Below, one piece after another: positions 7,997 to 16,400 of a stretch of DNA of 59,426 nt. The stretch lies in assembly GCA_945861895.1 (NCBI GenBank), contig CAMAWF010000013.1, positions 1-59,426 of the forward strand, in the 5' to 3' direction. The stretch comes from Rhizobium sp. Q54. GTDB taxonomy: Bacteria; Pseudomonadota; Alphaproteobacteria; Rhizobiales; Xanthobacteraceae. Position numbers and translations under genes: made by a program. Under the pieces are notes generated by a model. It was not told where the DNA came from and searched no databases. It saw only the letters and a list, made by a program, of their open reading frames with translations. Each line of letters starts with the position of its first letter. Within the stretch, counting starts at the first letter, position 1.

Positions 7997-9433
7997 ATGG
8001 CGGAACGGCTGACACCGGATATCTGCGTCATCGGCGCGGGCTCCGCCGGCCTTTCGGTCGCCGCGGCGGCTGCGGCCTTCGGCGTGCCGGTTGTGCTCAT
8101 CGAAAAAGGCAAGATGGGCGGCGACTGCCTCAACACCGGATGTGTTCCCTCGAAGGCATTGCTGGCCGCCGCCAAGCGGGCGCAGGTGTTGCGGGGCTCG
8201 CAAGCGTTCGGCATTCCCGCGCAAAATCCCCATATCGATTTTAAGAAAGTACACGCCCATGTCCACGGCGTGATCGCGGCGATCGCGCCGAATGACTCGG
8301 TCGAACGGTTCACCGGGCTCGGCGTGCGCGTGATCCAGGGCGCCGCGCGGTTCACCGACGGGCGAACGGTCGCCGTCGGCGACATTGAGATCGTGGCGCG
8401 GCGCTTTGTGATCGCGACCGGCTCGCGCGCGGCAATCCCGCCGATTCCCGGTCTCGACACGGCGCGCTATCTCACCAACGAGACAATTTTCGACCTCACG
8501 GTCTGCCCGCAACATCTCATCGTCATCGGCGGCGGGCCGATCGGCATGGAAATGGCGCAGGCGTTCCGCCGGCTCGGCAGCGAGGTCACGGTGCTGGAAG
8601 TTGCCGCGCCGCTCGCCAAAGACGATCCGGAATGTGCCGCCATCGTGCTCGCGCAATTGGAGCGCGAAGGCGTCGTCATCCGCGCCGGCGTGACAGTGAC
8701 GGGGGTCGCAAACGCGGACGCCAAGTTGCAGGTCACTTTGACGGGTGCTGCCGACGGCGCGGAGAAAGCAGAAACCATCATGGGCTCGCATCTGCTGGTC
8801 GCCGCTGGCCGCGCGCCGAACTTGGGCGATCTGAATCTCGACGCCGCCGGCATCAAGCATGAACGCAACGGTATCGTCGTCGGCAAGGGAATGAAGACGA
8901 GCAACAAGCGCGTCTATGCCATCGGCGACGTGGCCGGCGCGCTGCAATTCACCCATGCGGCCAATTATCATGCCGGTCTGGTGATCCGGAACGCGCTGTT
9001 CCGCCTTCCGGTCAAAGCCAACAACGACGCGATCCCGTGGGTGACCTACACCGAACCGGAACTCGCGCAAGTTGGACTCACGGAAGCCGAAGCGCGCAAG
9101 CGCGGCTACACTATTCGCGTTTTGCGCTGGCCCTATCATGACAACGATCGCGCGCAGGCCGAGCGCGAGACCCGCGGTCACATCAAAGTCATCACCGACA
9201 ACAAGGGCAGGATTCTGGGCGCCACTATTGTCGGCGCGCAGGCCGGCGAACTCATCACGACCTGGACACTCGCGATCAATCAGCGGCTCAACATCCGCGC
9301 CTTTACCGGCATCGTCGTGCCCTATCCCACGCTCGCCGAGATTGGCAAGCGCGCGGCGATCGATTATTTTACGCCGAGTTTGACGAGCCCCTGGGTACGG
9401 CGCATCATATCTTTCTTGCGAATGTTTGGATGA
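7997..9433 (+). CDS. FAD-dependent pyridine nucleotide-disulfide oxidoreductase (mercuric reductase/dihydrolipoamide dehydrogenase-like)
   Basis: The 478-aa protein has an FAD-binding GAGSAGLS motif, the redox-active pair Cys44-x4-Cys49 (GGDCLNTGCVPSK), a second Rossmann motif VIGGGPIGMEMAQ, the second FAD motif YAIGDVAG, and a C-terminal dimerisation domain. It lacks the N-terminal heavy-metal domain and C-terminal vicinal cysteines of true MerA. It has PYPTLAE where E2/E3-type enzymes carry the catalytic His-Pro, so it is neither a standard lipoamide dehydrogenase nor MerA. The VTT partner suggests a membrane-linked thiol or quinone redox job, which is inference. Confidence 0.88.
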   Translation: MAERLTPDICVIGAGSAGLSVAAAAAAFGVPVVLIEKGKMGGDCLNTGCVPSKALLAAAKRAQVLRGSQAFGIPAQNPHIDFKKVHAHVHGVIAAIAPNDSVERFTGLGVRVIQGAARFTDGRTVAVGDIEIVARRFVIATGSRAAIPPIPGLDTARYLTNETIFDLTVCPQHLIVIGGGPIGMEMAQAFRRLGSEVTVLEVAAPLAKDDPECAAIVLAQLEREGVVIRAGVTVTGVANADAKLQVTLTGAADGAEKAETIMGSHLLVAAGRAPNLGDLNLDAAGIKHERNGIVVGKGMKTSNKRVYAIGDVAGALQFTHAANYHAGLVIRNALFRLPVKANNDAIPWVTYTEPELAQVGLTEAEARKRGYTIRVLRWPYHDNDRAQAERETRGHIKVITDNKGRILGATIVGAQAGELITTWTLAINQRLNIRAFTGIVVPYPTLAEIGKRAAIDYFTPSLTSPWVRRIISFLRMFG

Positions 9434-9437
9434 AGCG

Positions 9438-10913
9438 ATGACGGACAACGCCACATCGGCGGCGGAATTGGGTCGGCGCCGCGCGCCGCGCTTCGGACTC
9501 TCCGGCAAACTCCTCGTGCTCACGATTCTCTTCGTGATGGTCGCGGAAGTGCTGATCTATGTTCCTTCCATCGCCAATTTCCGTCTGAACTGGCTCAACG
9601 ACCGTCTTGCCGCCGCGCACACCGCCGCGCTGGTGCTCGACGCCGCGCCGAGCGGCATGGTGCCGGAGCCGCTGGCACGGCAGATCCTCGACAGCATCGG
9701 CGCCAAAGACGTCGCATTGAAAATGGGCACGCAGCGCCGCCTGCTCGCCGTCTCCGAAATACCGGCCGCGATCCACCACAATGTCGACATGCGCGACATG
9801 TCGGGCATCACCGCGACCATCGAGGCGCTGGAAAGCCTGTTCTTCTGCGACGATAGCGACATCATCCGCGTCATTGGCCCGGCGCCGGTGGGCGGGGACT
9901 TCCTTGAAATCGTGCTTGAGGAAGGGCCGTTGCGGCACGCGATGTTCCGTTTCTCGCGCAACGTGCTGCTGCTCTCACTCATCATCTCCGGCATTACCGC
10001 GATGCTGGTGTTTTTCGCGCTGCATTATCTGCTGGTGCGGCCGATGCGCCGCATTACCGCCAACATGACCGCGTTCCGCGAAGACCCGGAAAATCCCGCG
10101 CGCATCGTCGTCGCGTCCGGCCGGCGCGACGAAATCGGCACGGCGGAAAGCGAACTCGCGGCCATGCAGCACGATCTCGCCTCGATGCTGCACCAGAAGA
10201 ACCGGCTCGCCGCGCTCGGGCTTGCGGTGTCGAAGATCAGCCACGATCTGCGCAACCTGCTGGCCTCAGCGCAATTGTTTTCCGACCGGTTGTCCAGCCT
10301 GCCCGACCCGAAAGTGCAGCGCTTCGCGCCCAAGCTGATGCGCGCGCTTGAGCGCGCCATCGCGTTTTGTCAGTCGACGCTGTCCTATGGCGCGGCGCAG
10401 GAAGCGCCGCCCGACCGCAAAACCATCGCGCTCGAAGCGCTGATCGAGGAAGTTCACGAGGCGCTCGGGCTCGGCCTCGATGTGCCGATCCGCTGGATCG
10501 TCGCGGTCGAGCGCGGGATGACGGTGGAAGCCGATCTCGATCAACTGTTCCGTATTTTGGTCAATCTGACGCGCAATGCCGTGCAGGCATTGGAGGGGCG
10601 GACGGCGCGCGACCCCGCGCGCGACCAGATTCGCATTACCGGACGGCGCGAAGGCGCGGTGGCGGTGATCGAGGTTTCCGACACCGGTCCCGGCATCTCG
10701 GACAAAGCGCGCGCGCATTTGTTCGAGGCGTTCCAGGCGTCGACGCGCGCGGGAGGCTCCGGGCTCGGTCTCGCCATCGCGGCCGAACTGGCGCGCGCGC
10801 ATGGCGGCGATATCCGTCTGGTCGACGGCACCATCGGGGCGACATTCCGCGTCGCCATTCCTGATCGCGCCGTCGATCTCGATACCCGGCGCGGGGAGCG
10901 TGCACGCGCCTGA
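9438..10913 (+). CDS. sensor histidine kinase, orphan
   Basis: The 491-aa protein has two membrane helices (about residues 22-42 and 173-198) bracketing a periplasmic sensor region of about 130 residues, then a HAMP-like segment, an H-box SKISHDLRN with phospho-acceptor His269, an N-box NLTRNAVQ and G-boxes SDTGPGISD and GGSGLGLAIA. No response regulator is adjacent; upstream is the VTT/FAD pair, 4 bp away, and downstream the polyketide synthase. The tight spacing suggests it senses something tied to those membrane redox proteins. ATG 9438 was chosen over a TTG at 9426. Confidence 0.9.
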   Translation: MTDNATSAAELGRRRAPRFGLSGKLLVLTILFVMVAEVLIYVPSIANFRLNWLNDRLAAAHTAALVLDAAPSGMVPEPLARQILDSIGAKDVALKMGTQRRLLAVSEIPAAIHHNVDMRDMSGITATIEALESLFFCDDSDIIRVIGPAPVGGDFLEIVLEEGPLRHAMFRFSRNVLLLSLIISGITAMLVFFALHYLLVRPMRRITANMTAFREDPENPARIVVASGRRDEIGTAESELAAMQHDLASMLHQKNRLAALGLAVSKISHDLRNLLASAQLFSDRLSSLPDPKVQRFAPKLMRALERAIAFCQSTLSYGAAQEAPPDRKTIALEALIEEVHEALGLGLDVPIRWIVAVERGMTVEADLDQLFRILVNLTRNAVQALEGRTARDPARDQIRITGRREGAVAVIEVSDTGPGISDKARAHLFEAFQASTRAGGSGLGLAIAAELARAHGGDIRLVDGTIGATFRVAIPDRAVDLDTRRGERARA

Positions 10914-10989
10914 GACTTAAGGGAACAGGCAGCGATCCGGGGTGTTTAATTCGATAGCGCCGCACGCGCGCGGTAAAAAGGTCATCGGC

Positions 10990-12036
10990 ATGGTATCGCT
11001 GCTCGGACTTGCGACTGCGCTGCCGCCGCACCGTCTCGAACAAGCCGATGTCGCGGCGATTGCGCGGCGGAAATTCGCCAAGAGTTTTGCGCGCTTCCCG
11101 AAGCTGGCCGATGTCTTCGTCAATTCCGGAATCGAGCGGCGCTATTCCGTGCGGCCGCTGGAGTGGTTCGACGCGCCGCACGACTGGAGCGAGCGCACGC
11201 AAGCCTATCTCGATGGCGCAAGCGAGCTTTTTGTCGCGGCGGCCGCCGCCGCACTCAAGCGGGCGGGCGTCGCCGCGCGCGAGGTGGATGTCATCGTCAC
11301 CGTGTCCTCGACCGGTATCGCCACGCCCAGCCTGGAAGCGCGCGTCGGACAACGGCTTGGCTTGCGCGCGAATGCCGTGCGCGTTCCGCTGTTCGGGCTC
11401 GGATGCGCCGGTGGCGTCTCCGGGCTTGCCACCGCCGCGCGGCTGGCGCGGGCCGAGCCGGGCGAAGTCGTGCTCGTGGTCGTGGTCGAACTGTGCACGC
11501 TGGCTTTTCGCGGCGACCGCGACGACAAAGCGGACGTGATTTCCACCGCGCTGTTCGGCGACGGCGCCGCGGCGGCGGTGCTGCGCGCGGAAACGCAACC
11601 CTCGAAGGCGAAGCCGCGTATCGGTGCTGCCGGCGAGCACACCTGGCCCGGCACGCTCGACATCATGGGCTGGTCGGTCGATCCGATCGGCTTCGGCGTG
11701 GTGCTGTCGCGCTCGCTGCCGAAATTTGTCGAGCAGCGGTTCGCCGCGCCCGCGCGGCGTTTTGTGAAAAGCGCGAAAATGTGCAAGCCGCGGTTCATCT
11801 GTCATCCAGGCGGCGCCAAGGTGCTGGACGCCGTGGAAACCGCGCTCGCGCTTAAAACCGGCACGCTCGCCGACGAGCGCGAAGTGCTGCGCGGCCACGG
11901 TAATATGTCGGCGCCGACGGTGATGTTCGTGCTCGATCGCGCGCTCAAGCGCGGGCTGCCGGGCGCCGCGGTATTGTCCGCGCTTGGGCCGGGTTTCACC
12001 GCGAGCTTCCTCGCGCTCGAGGCCGGCCGTGGGTGA
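10990..12036 (+). CDS. type III polyketide synthase (chalcone synthase-like)
   Basis: This 348-aa enzyme carries the thiolase-fold triad Cys139 (FGLGCAGG), His272 (CHPGGAK) and Asn305 (GHGNMSAPT). Type III PKSs extend an acyl-CoA with malonyl-CoA and cyclise the product. Bacterial enzymes of this type paired with an ICMT-like methyltransferase (Bacillus BpsA-BpsB) make alkylpyrones and their methyl ethers. The next gene here overlaps by 8 bp and is such a methyltransferase. A GTG 48 bp upstream is an alternative start; ATG 10990 places MVSLLGLATALPPH at the family N-terminus. Confidence 0.93.
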   Translation: MVSLLGLATALPPHRLEQADVAAIARRKFAKSFARFPKLADVFVNSGIERRYSVRPLEWFDAPHDWSERTQAYLDGASELFVAAAAAALKRAGVAAREVDVIVTVSSTGIATPSLEARVGQRLGLRANAVRVPLFGLGCAGGVSGLATAARLARAEPGEVVLVVVVELCTLAFRGDRDDKADVISTALFGDGAAAAVLRAETQPSKAKPRIGAAGEHTWPGTLDIMGWSVDPIGFGVVLSRSLPKFVEQRFAAPARRFVKSAKMCKPRFICHPGGAKVLDAVETALALKTGTLADEREVLRGHGNMSAPTVMFVLDRALKRGLPGAAVLSALGPGFTASFLALEAGRG

Positions 12037-12571
12037 GGGCGGCTGGCTTGTGTTGTTTCTGGTCGGGCAGCGGCTTGCGGAGCTGGCGCTCGCCGCCCGC
12101 AATACCCTGCGGCTGCGCGCGGCCGGCGGCGTCGAGTTCGGGCAGTCGCATTATTATGCGATCGTCGCGCTGCATGCGTTCTGGCTGATGGGTCTATGGC
12201 TGCTCGGCCACGATCGCGCGGTGGACCCTTATCTGCTTGGCGTCTTTGCCGTGCTGCAAGCCGGGCGGGTCTGGACCGTCGCCAGCCTGGGGCCGCGCTG
12301 GACCACGCGCGTCATCGTGCTGCCGGGGGAGATGCCGGTCGCGTGCGGCCCTTACCGCTTCCTGAGGCATCCAAACTATTTGATCGTCATTTTGGAGATC
12401 GCCGTGGTGCCGCTGGCGCTCGGCCTTTGGGGTCTGGGCATCGTCTTTTCGCTCGCCAATGCGGGGCTATTGGTCTTGCGCGTCCGCGTCGAAAATGAAG
12501 CGCTCGCCTGGGCCGCCGCGTCCGCGCGTCGTCCGGAGCCAACCCTTGCCAATACGCAACCGAGGCGATAG
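12029..12571 (+). CDS. isoprenylcysteine carboxyl methyltransferase (ICMT)-family protein
   Basis: From GTG 12029 the protein is 180 aa with about four to five membrane helices and the ICMT hallmark CGPYRFLRHPNYLIV, followed by a membrane helix and an ENEALAWA segment, where the S-adenosylmethionine site lies in this family. It overlaps the polyketide synthase by 8 bp. In Bacillus BpsB, the homologous enzyme O-methylates alkylpyrones; the same role is inferred here, with the product probably held in the membrane. Confidence 0.87.
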   Translation: MGEGGWLVLFLVGQRLAELALAARNTLRLRAAGGVEFGQSHYYAIVALHAFWLMGLWLLGHDRAVDPYLLGVFAVLQAGRVWTVASLGPRWTTRVIVLPGEMPVACGPYRFLRHPNYLIVILEIAVVPLALGLWGLGIVFSLANAGLLVLRVRVENEALAWAAASARRPEPTLANTQPRR

Positions 12572-12612
12572 CTATGCCCACGTTCCACGCCGCAATTCCG
12601 GCGTCGATATCA

Positions 12613-12689
12613 GCGCCCGTAGCTCAGCTGGATAGAGCACCAGACTACGAATCTGGGGGTCGGGAGTTCGAATCTCTCCGGGCGCGCCA
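12613..12689 (+). tRNA. tRNA-Arg (anticodon ACG)
   Basis: A 77-nt cloverleaf with acceptor GCGCCCG/CGGGCGC, anticodon stem CCAGA/TCTGG around loop CTACGAA (anticodon ACG), T-loop TTCGAAT and an encoded CCA end. ACG is normally edited to ICG and reads CGU, CGC and CGA. Confidence 0.96.
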
Positions 12690-12715
12690 TCTTTCTTTTC
12701 GCGCGACGGATCAAG

Positions 12716-12755
12716 GCGCCGGTAGCTCGGTTGGGTGGAGCAGCAGACTTCGAAT
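12716..12755 (+). pseudogene. 5' half of a tRNA-Arg(TCG)-like gene
   Basis: These 40 nt match the first 40 nt of the intact tRNA-Arg(TCG) at 13981 with five mismatches, up to and including the anticodon loop CTTCGAA, and then the similarity stops. D-arm bases have drifted and no 3' half follows, so it cannot fold as a tRNA. It starts 27 bp after the tRNA-Arg(ACG). Confidence 0.8.
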
Positions 12756-12982
12756 ATGAACGGCCGATTAGATAAGCAGACATTACATATCAATGTTGGG
12801 ACGCCGGCTTTGTGCCAGAAATAGATGCTAGTCATCACTTCAAGTATTGATTTGAAAAAAGGATTTGTTTTTGTTGTGCGTCGCGACGTTCGAATCCGAG
12901 CGTCAGCAAGGGCTGTTAAATCGTGAGCTCGGGATAAAACCTGCCGTGGCGCATACGCATCGCCTACGTTATAGATGAGCGC

Positions 12983-13672
12983 ATGAACAAAGCGCTTCCC
13001 ATTATCGCCGGCATGATCGGCGCCGTGTTGGGTTTTGTTGGCACCCTGTTGGTGCTCGAGTTCGCCGGTTTCGGAAACCCTGCAGACCCCATCATGTCGG
13101 GCCTCCTGGCGCTGGTCGTGTTCGCTCCGGCCGGCGCACTCGCCGGTCTTGTGCTCGGCACCAAGTTCGGGATGCGGATGCGCGGCCGGGACGGCGCGGG
13201 CGAACTCGTGGCCAACAGCCTCAAGGCCCTCGCCTTTGTCGTTGTGGCGGTCGCTGTTGCCGGCACCATCTACTATTTCTACGCCCTTGCAACCGCCACC
13301 CCTTGGCTCAACCCGAACGCCGCCACTCCGCTGCTTCAATTCGAAGTCCGTCTTCCCGCCGGCGCGGCGTTGCCGGCTTCCGCCCGGGACATCAAGATCG
13401 AACTGCAGACCGACCAGAATCGCATGCCGGGCGAGTTGCGTTCCGATCAATTCCGCCGCGATGGCGACCGGCCGGTGATCGTCGGGGAGGTCGAACTTGC
13501 TTTCCGCACCCCCCACCGACAGTTGGAGGTCAAGATCGCCGGCCAGCCCGATCGTGTGTACCGCATTGGACTGATCGATAAGGCGCCTCACACACCCGGA
13601 CTCGGACCCTGGCAGTCGCACGTCGACGGCAGCGAAATCCGCTATCGCGCCAAATGGCTGGGACAGAATTGA
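12983..13672 (+). CDS. membrane protein of unknown function
   Basis: The 229-aa protein has two hydrophobic N-terminal helices (about residues 5-27 and 37-58), a third at about 78-100, then a soluble C-terminal domain of about 125 residues that looks beta-rich (LLQFEVRLPAGAALP, GEVELAFRTPHRQLEVKIAG). The soluble part is probably periplasmic. I do not recognise a family. It sits alone between a truncated tRNA copy and the intact tRNA-Arg(TCG), which suggests it may have arrived with an insertion there. Confidence 0.75.
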   Translation: MNKALPIIAGMIGAVLGFVGTLLVLEFAGFGNPADPIMSGLLALVVFAPAGALAGLVLGTKFGMRMRGRDGAGELVANSLKALAFVVVAVAVAGTIYYFYALATATPWLNPNAATPLLQFEVRLPAGAALPASARDIKIELQTDQNRMPGELRSDQFRRDGDRPVIVGEVELAFRTPHRQLEVKIAGQPDRVYRIGLIDKAPHTPGLGPWQSHVDGSEIRYRAKWLGQN

Positions 13673-13980
13673 GCCAGAAGCAGATTTCGAGCAAAGTCTT
13701 CGGGCTACGCGCATCATTCCGGTGGCATGACCGCTCCCGGTCATCGGCTGACATCGGAGCCGCGTGAATCTGAGTCCGCTTTACATCAATTAGCGGATGT
13801 CATCTCCAGCGGATTTTATTTAGGAATCTGAATAGAGACCGGACGAAATTAATGGCAACATAACTCTGACGCTAACCAACAGTGAGCATTGCACCACATA
13901 GCGAAGTATGTCTGGCGAAAAAACGCGTGCCAAAGCAGTACCTAACTTAAGTGCCATCTCATGACACATCGATATATTGC
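13673..13980. other. 308-bp intergenic stretch, no gene seen
   Basis: This stretch between the membrane protein gene and tRNA-Arg(TCG) has lower GC than its surroundings. I found no ORF with family features, no RNA gene and no clear repeat. It probably includes the promoter of the tRNA. Confidence 0.5.
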
Positions 13981-14057
13981 GCGCCGGTAGCTCAGCTGGA
14001 TAGAGCACCAGACTTCGAATCTGGGGGTCAGGGGTTCGAATCCCTTCCGGCGCGCCA
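13981..14057 (+). tRNA. tRNA-Arg (anticodon TCG)
   Basis: A 77-nt cloverleaf with acceptor GCGCCGG/CCGGCGC, anticodon stem CCAGA/TCTGG, loop CTTCGAA (anticodon TCG), T-arm GGGGTTCGAATCCC and encoded CCA. The antisense of this gene makes spurious protein-like frames that should be ignored. Confidence 0.96.
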
Positions 14058-14139
14058 ATAAATCGGCAAATGGTTCCTGTGGCCGCTCACCCGCCGCGCG
14101 GACATGATGCCCTCGGCGAGTGCCTCGATGCACGATGCC

Positions 14140-15105
14140 TCAGCGGTCGATGACGATTTGCGGCGAGCGCGCTCGTGAGACGCAGATCATGATGTTGTCG
14201 GCGCGCTCATGTTCGGCAAGCACGAGATCGCGGTGGTCGGCTTCGCCGGCCAGCAGTTTGGAGCGGCAGGTGCCGCAGGTGCCGGTTTCGCAGGAGCTTG
14301 GCACGTCGTGTCCTTTTTCCCGCGCCACCTCCAGAATGGTCTTGCCGACCGGTACTTCGATTACCTCGCCCGAGCGGGCAAATTTCACCGTGAAGGGCTT
14401 GTCGTCGGCTTTGGATTTTTCCGGCTCGCTGAATGCCTCGAAATGCACCGACGTGGACGTCCAGTTCCCGCTCGCATTGCGCACGGCCTGCATCAATCCG
14501 CGCGGCCCGCAGCAGTAAAGATGCTCGCGATTTTTGCGCTGCGCCAGAATGGGCCGCAGATCGAGGGCGCAGGCCGGGTCGCCCCGGTCGTGATGGATAA
14601 CGACCTTGCCCTCAAATTCCGGGGCGCTTAGTTCGTCGCGAAACGCCGTCGTCTCAGGCGAACGGGTGCAATAATAAAGCGTGAACTGCTTGCCTTCGAT
14701 TGTTTGCAGGTGCCGGATCATGGAGATGATCGGGGTGATGCCGATTCCGCCGGCAATGAACACGAATGCGTCGGCCCGCGGCGGCAGGCGAAAATCGTTG
14801 ACCGGCGGCGCCACCATCAGGCTGTCGCCGGGCGTCGTCGCATCGATGAGGCTGCTCGATCCGCCACGCCCGGTTGTCTCGCGCTTCACCGCAATGTGGT
14901 AGCGGTCGGGCTCGGCGGGATTATTGCAGAGCGAATATTTGCGCAGCAGGCCGTTGGGAACCTTGATGTTGATATGTGCCCCCGCGGTGAAGTCCGGCAG
15001 ATCGGCTCCGTTGGGGTGGCGCAACTCAAAAAGATAGATTGCTTCCGCGATCTGTTGCTTGCGCGCGATGCGCAACGCCATGTTCGGTTCGACAACGTCC
15101 GGCAT
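14140..15105 (-). CDS. PDR/VanB-type oxidoreductase (FMN-NAD reductase with C-terminal 2Fe-2S domain)
   Basis: The 321-aa protein follows the phthalate dioxygenase reductase layout: flavin-binding barrel (RKYSLCNNP), NAD-binding domain (GGIGITPIISM, YYCTRSPE, YCCGPRGLM) and a C-terminal plant-type ferredoxin with CETGTCGTCRSKLL and a distant fourth Cys in IMICVSRA. It would pass electrons from NAD(P)H to a Rieske oxygenase, but no oxygenase gene is next to it. A GTG at 15141 is an alternative start. The stop lies near tRNA-Arg on the opposite strand. Confidence 0.9.
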   Translation of the reverse strand: MPDVVEPNMALRIARKQQIAEAIYLFELRHPNGADLPDFTAGAHINIKVPNGLLRKYSLCNNPAEPDRYHIAVKRETTGRGGSSSLIDATTPGDSLMVAPPVNDFRLPPRADAFVFIAGGIGITPIISMIRHLQTIEGKQFTLYYCTRSPETTAFRDELSAPEFEGKVVIHHDRGDPACALDLRPILAQRKNREHLYCCGPRGLMQAVRNASGNWTSTSVHFEAFSEPEKSKADDKPFTVKFARSGEVIEVPVGKTILEVAREKGHDVPSSCETGTCGTCRSKLLAGEADHRDLVLAEHERADNIMICVSRARSPQIVIDR

Positions 15106-15333
15106 CGTCAGTGGCAATCCTAAGGAGGGTCTTGCGCGCACTCATACATACAGTGATGCCTGTGTGGCGCGCAATCGGCGCCGGCCGATGCCGTCCGGTG
15201 CGGGTCGCGCCGGGCAAAACCCGTGTTGCCGCAACCGCTCTCGCACTCCATCGCAAGTTCTGCTAGTGGGAAGCGCGCATAACGCGCGGCATGTAAACCG
15301 TTTGCATTCGGTCCAGCCAAGGCGGAGCGAGGA

Positions 15334-16398
15334 ATGTTGAATTGGCTACGCGCGGGGGCACGGTTCTTTCAGGACAAGATCGGCTGGAATCGGTTAGGAT
15401 TCGCGCTCAGCCTCAGCATCATCGCGATTGCGCTGGTGGTGCTGTTTCGCATGTTGCGCGGCATCGAGGTCGATGAGGTATTCGAGGCGCTAAGAGCGAC
15501 CGAGCCGCGCCATATCGCCATCGCCGCAATTTTTGTCGCGGCCGGCTATTTCACGCTTACTTTCTACGATCTATTCGCGCTTCGCACGATCGGGCGCAAG
15601 GAAATCCCTTACCGCATCGCCGCGCTTGCGGGTTTCACCAGCTATTCGATCGGCCACAATGTCGGCGCCACCGTGTTCACCGGCGGTGCGGTGCGCTACC
15701 GCATCTATTCCGCCTGGGGCCTCGATGCCGTCGCGGTGGCGAAAGTCTGCTTCGTCGCCGGACTTACTTTTTGGCTCGGCAATGCGGCCGTGCTGGGCCT
15801 CGGCATCACCTATGCGCCGCTTGCCGCCACCGCCATCGATCAATTGCCGGCGTCGGTCAACCGCGGCCTGGGGGTTGCGATGTTGGTTGTGCTCGTGTGC
15901 TACGTCATCTGGGTGTGGCGCGGCACCCGCGTGATTGGCCGGCGGGAATGGCAGGTCATGCTGCCGGGCGGTCCGTTGACACTGTTGCAGATCGCCATCG
16001 GCATCGTCGATCTCAGCTGCTGCGCGCTCGCGATGTATGTGCTGCTGCCGAACGAGCCGTATATCGGCTTCGTCACCATTGCGGTCATATTCGTCTCTGC
16101 GACATTGCTCGGCTTCGCCAGCCATTCCCCCGGCGGGCTCGGCGTGTTCGACGCCGCCATGCTGGTCGCGCTCTGGCAGTTCGACAAGGAAGATTTGCTG
16201 GCCGGATTGCTGCTGTTCCGGCTGCTTTATTATATCGTGCCGTTTGTGCTGTCGTTGACGATACTTGGCGCCCGCGAACTGCTTATCAGCATGCATTCGG
16301 GCTCGCGCTTGCCGAAACCGCCGCCGATCGACACCACTGCGCCGATAAAAAGCGAGGTCGCGGCCAAGACTATGATCGAGAAGACCGACGCCGGTTGA
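15334..16398 (+). CDS. flippase-like / lysylphosphatidylglycerol synthase transmembrane-domain protein (UPF0104)
   Basis: The 354-aa protein has about eight membrane helices and the motifs GFTSYSIGHNVGATVFTGGA and FASHSPGGLGVFDA of the LPG_synthase_TM family. It has no C-terminal soluble synthase domain, so it is the membrane half only. It may move lipids or lipid-linked intermediates. Its stop is 2 bp from the phoR start, so it could be the first gene of the phosphate locus transcript. Confidence 0.85.
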   Translation: MLNWLRAGARFFQDKIGWNRLGFALSLSIIAIALVVLFRMLRGIEVDEVFEALRATEPRHIAIAAIFVAAGYFTLTFYDLFALRTIGRKEIPYRIAALAGFTSYSIGHNVGATVFTGGAVRYRIYSAWGLDAVAVAKVCFVAGLTFWLGNAAVLGLGITYAPLAATAIDQLPASVNRGLGVAMLVVLVCYVIWVWRGTRVIGRREWQVMLPGGPLTLLQIAIGIVDLSCCALAMYVLLPNEPYIGFVTIAVIFVSATLLGFASHSPGGLGVFDAAMLVALWQFDKEDLLAGLLLFRLLYYIVPFVLSLTILGARELLISMHSGSRLPKPPPIDTTAPIKSEVAAKTMIEKTDAG

Positions 16399-16400
16399 CG

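Noticed and set aside
7997..9433. Mercuric reductase (mer operon)
   Set aside because: There is no N-terminal MerA metal domain, no C-terminal vicinal Cys pair and no merR, merT or merP beside it.
7130..9523. 797-codon minus-strand frame
   Set aside because: It is the shadow of the VTT and FAD reductase genes, with no recognisable domain and a composition typical of antisense GC-rich DNA.
10636..12102. 488-codon minus-strand frame
   Set aside because: It is antisense to the histidine kinase end and the polyketide synthase, which carries an intact catalytic triad on the plus strand.
12572..13744. Long minus-strand frame containing GEIRTPDPQIRSL-type text
   Set aside because: It is the antisense of the tRNA-Arg gene and of the membrane protein gene at 12983. 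That peptide text is a known artefact of reading tRNA genes backwards.
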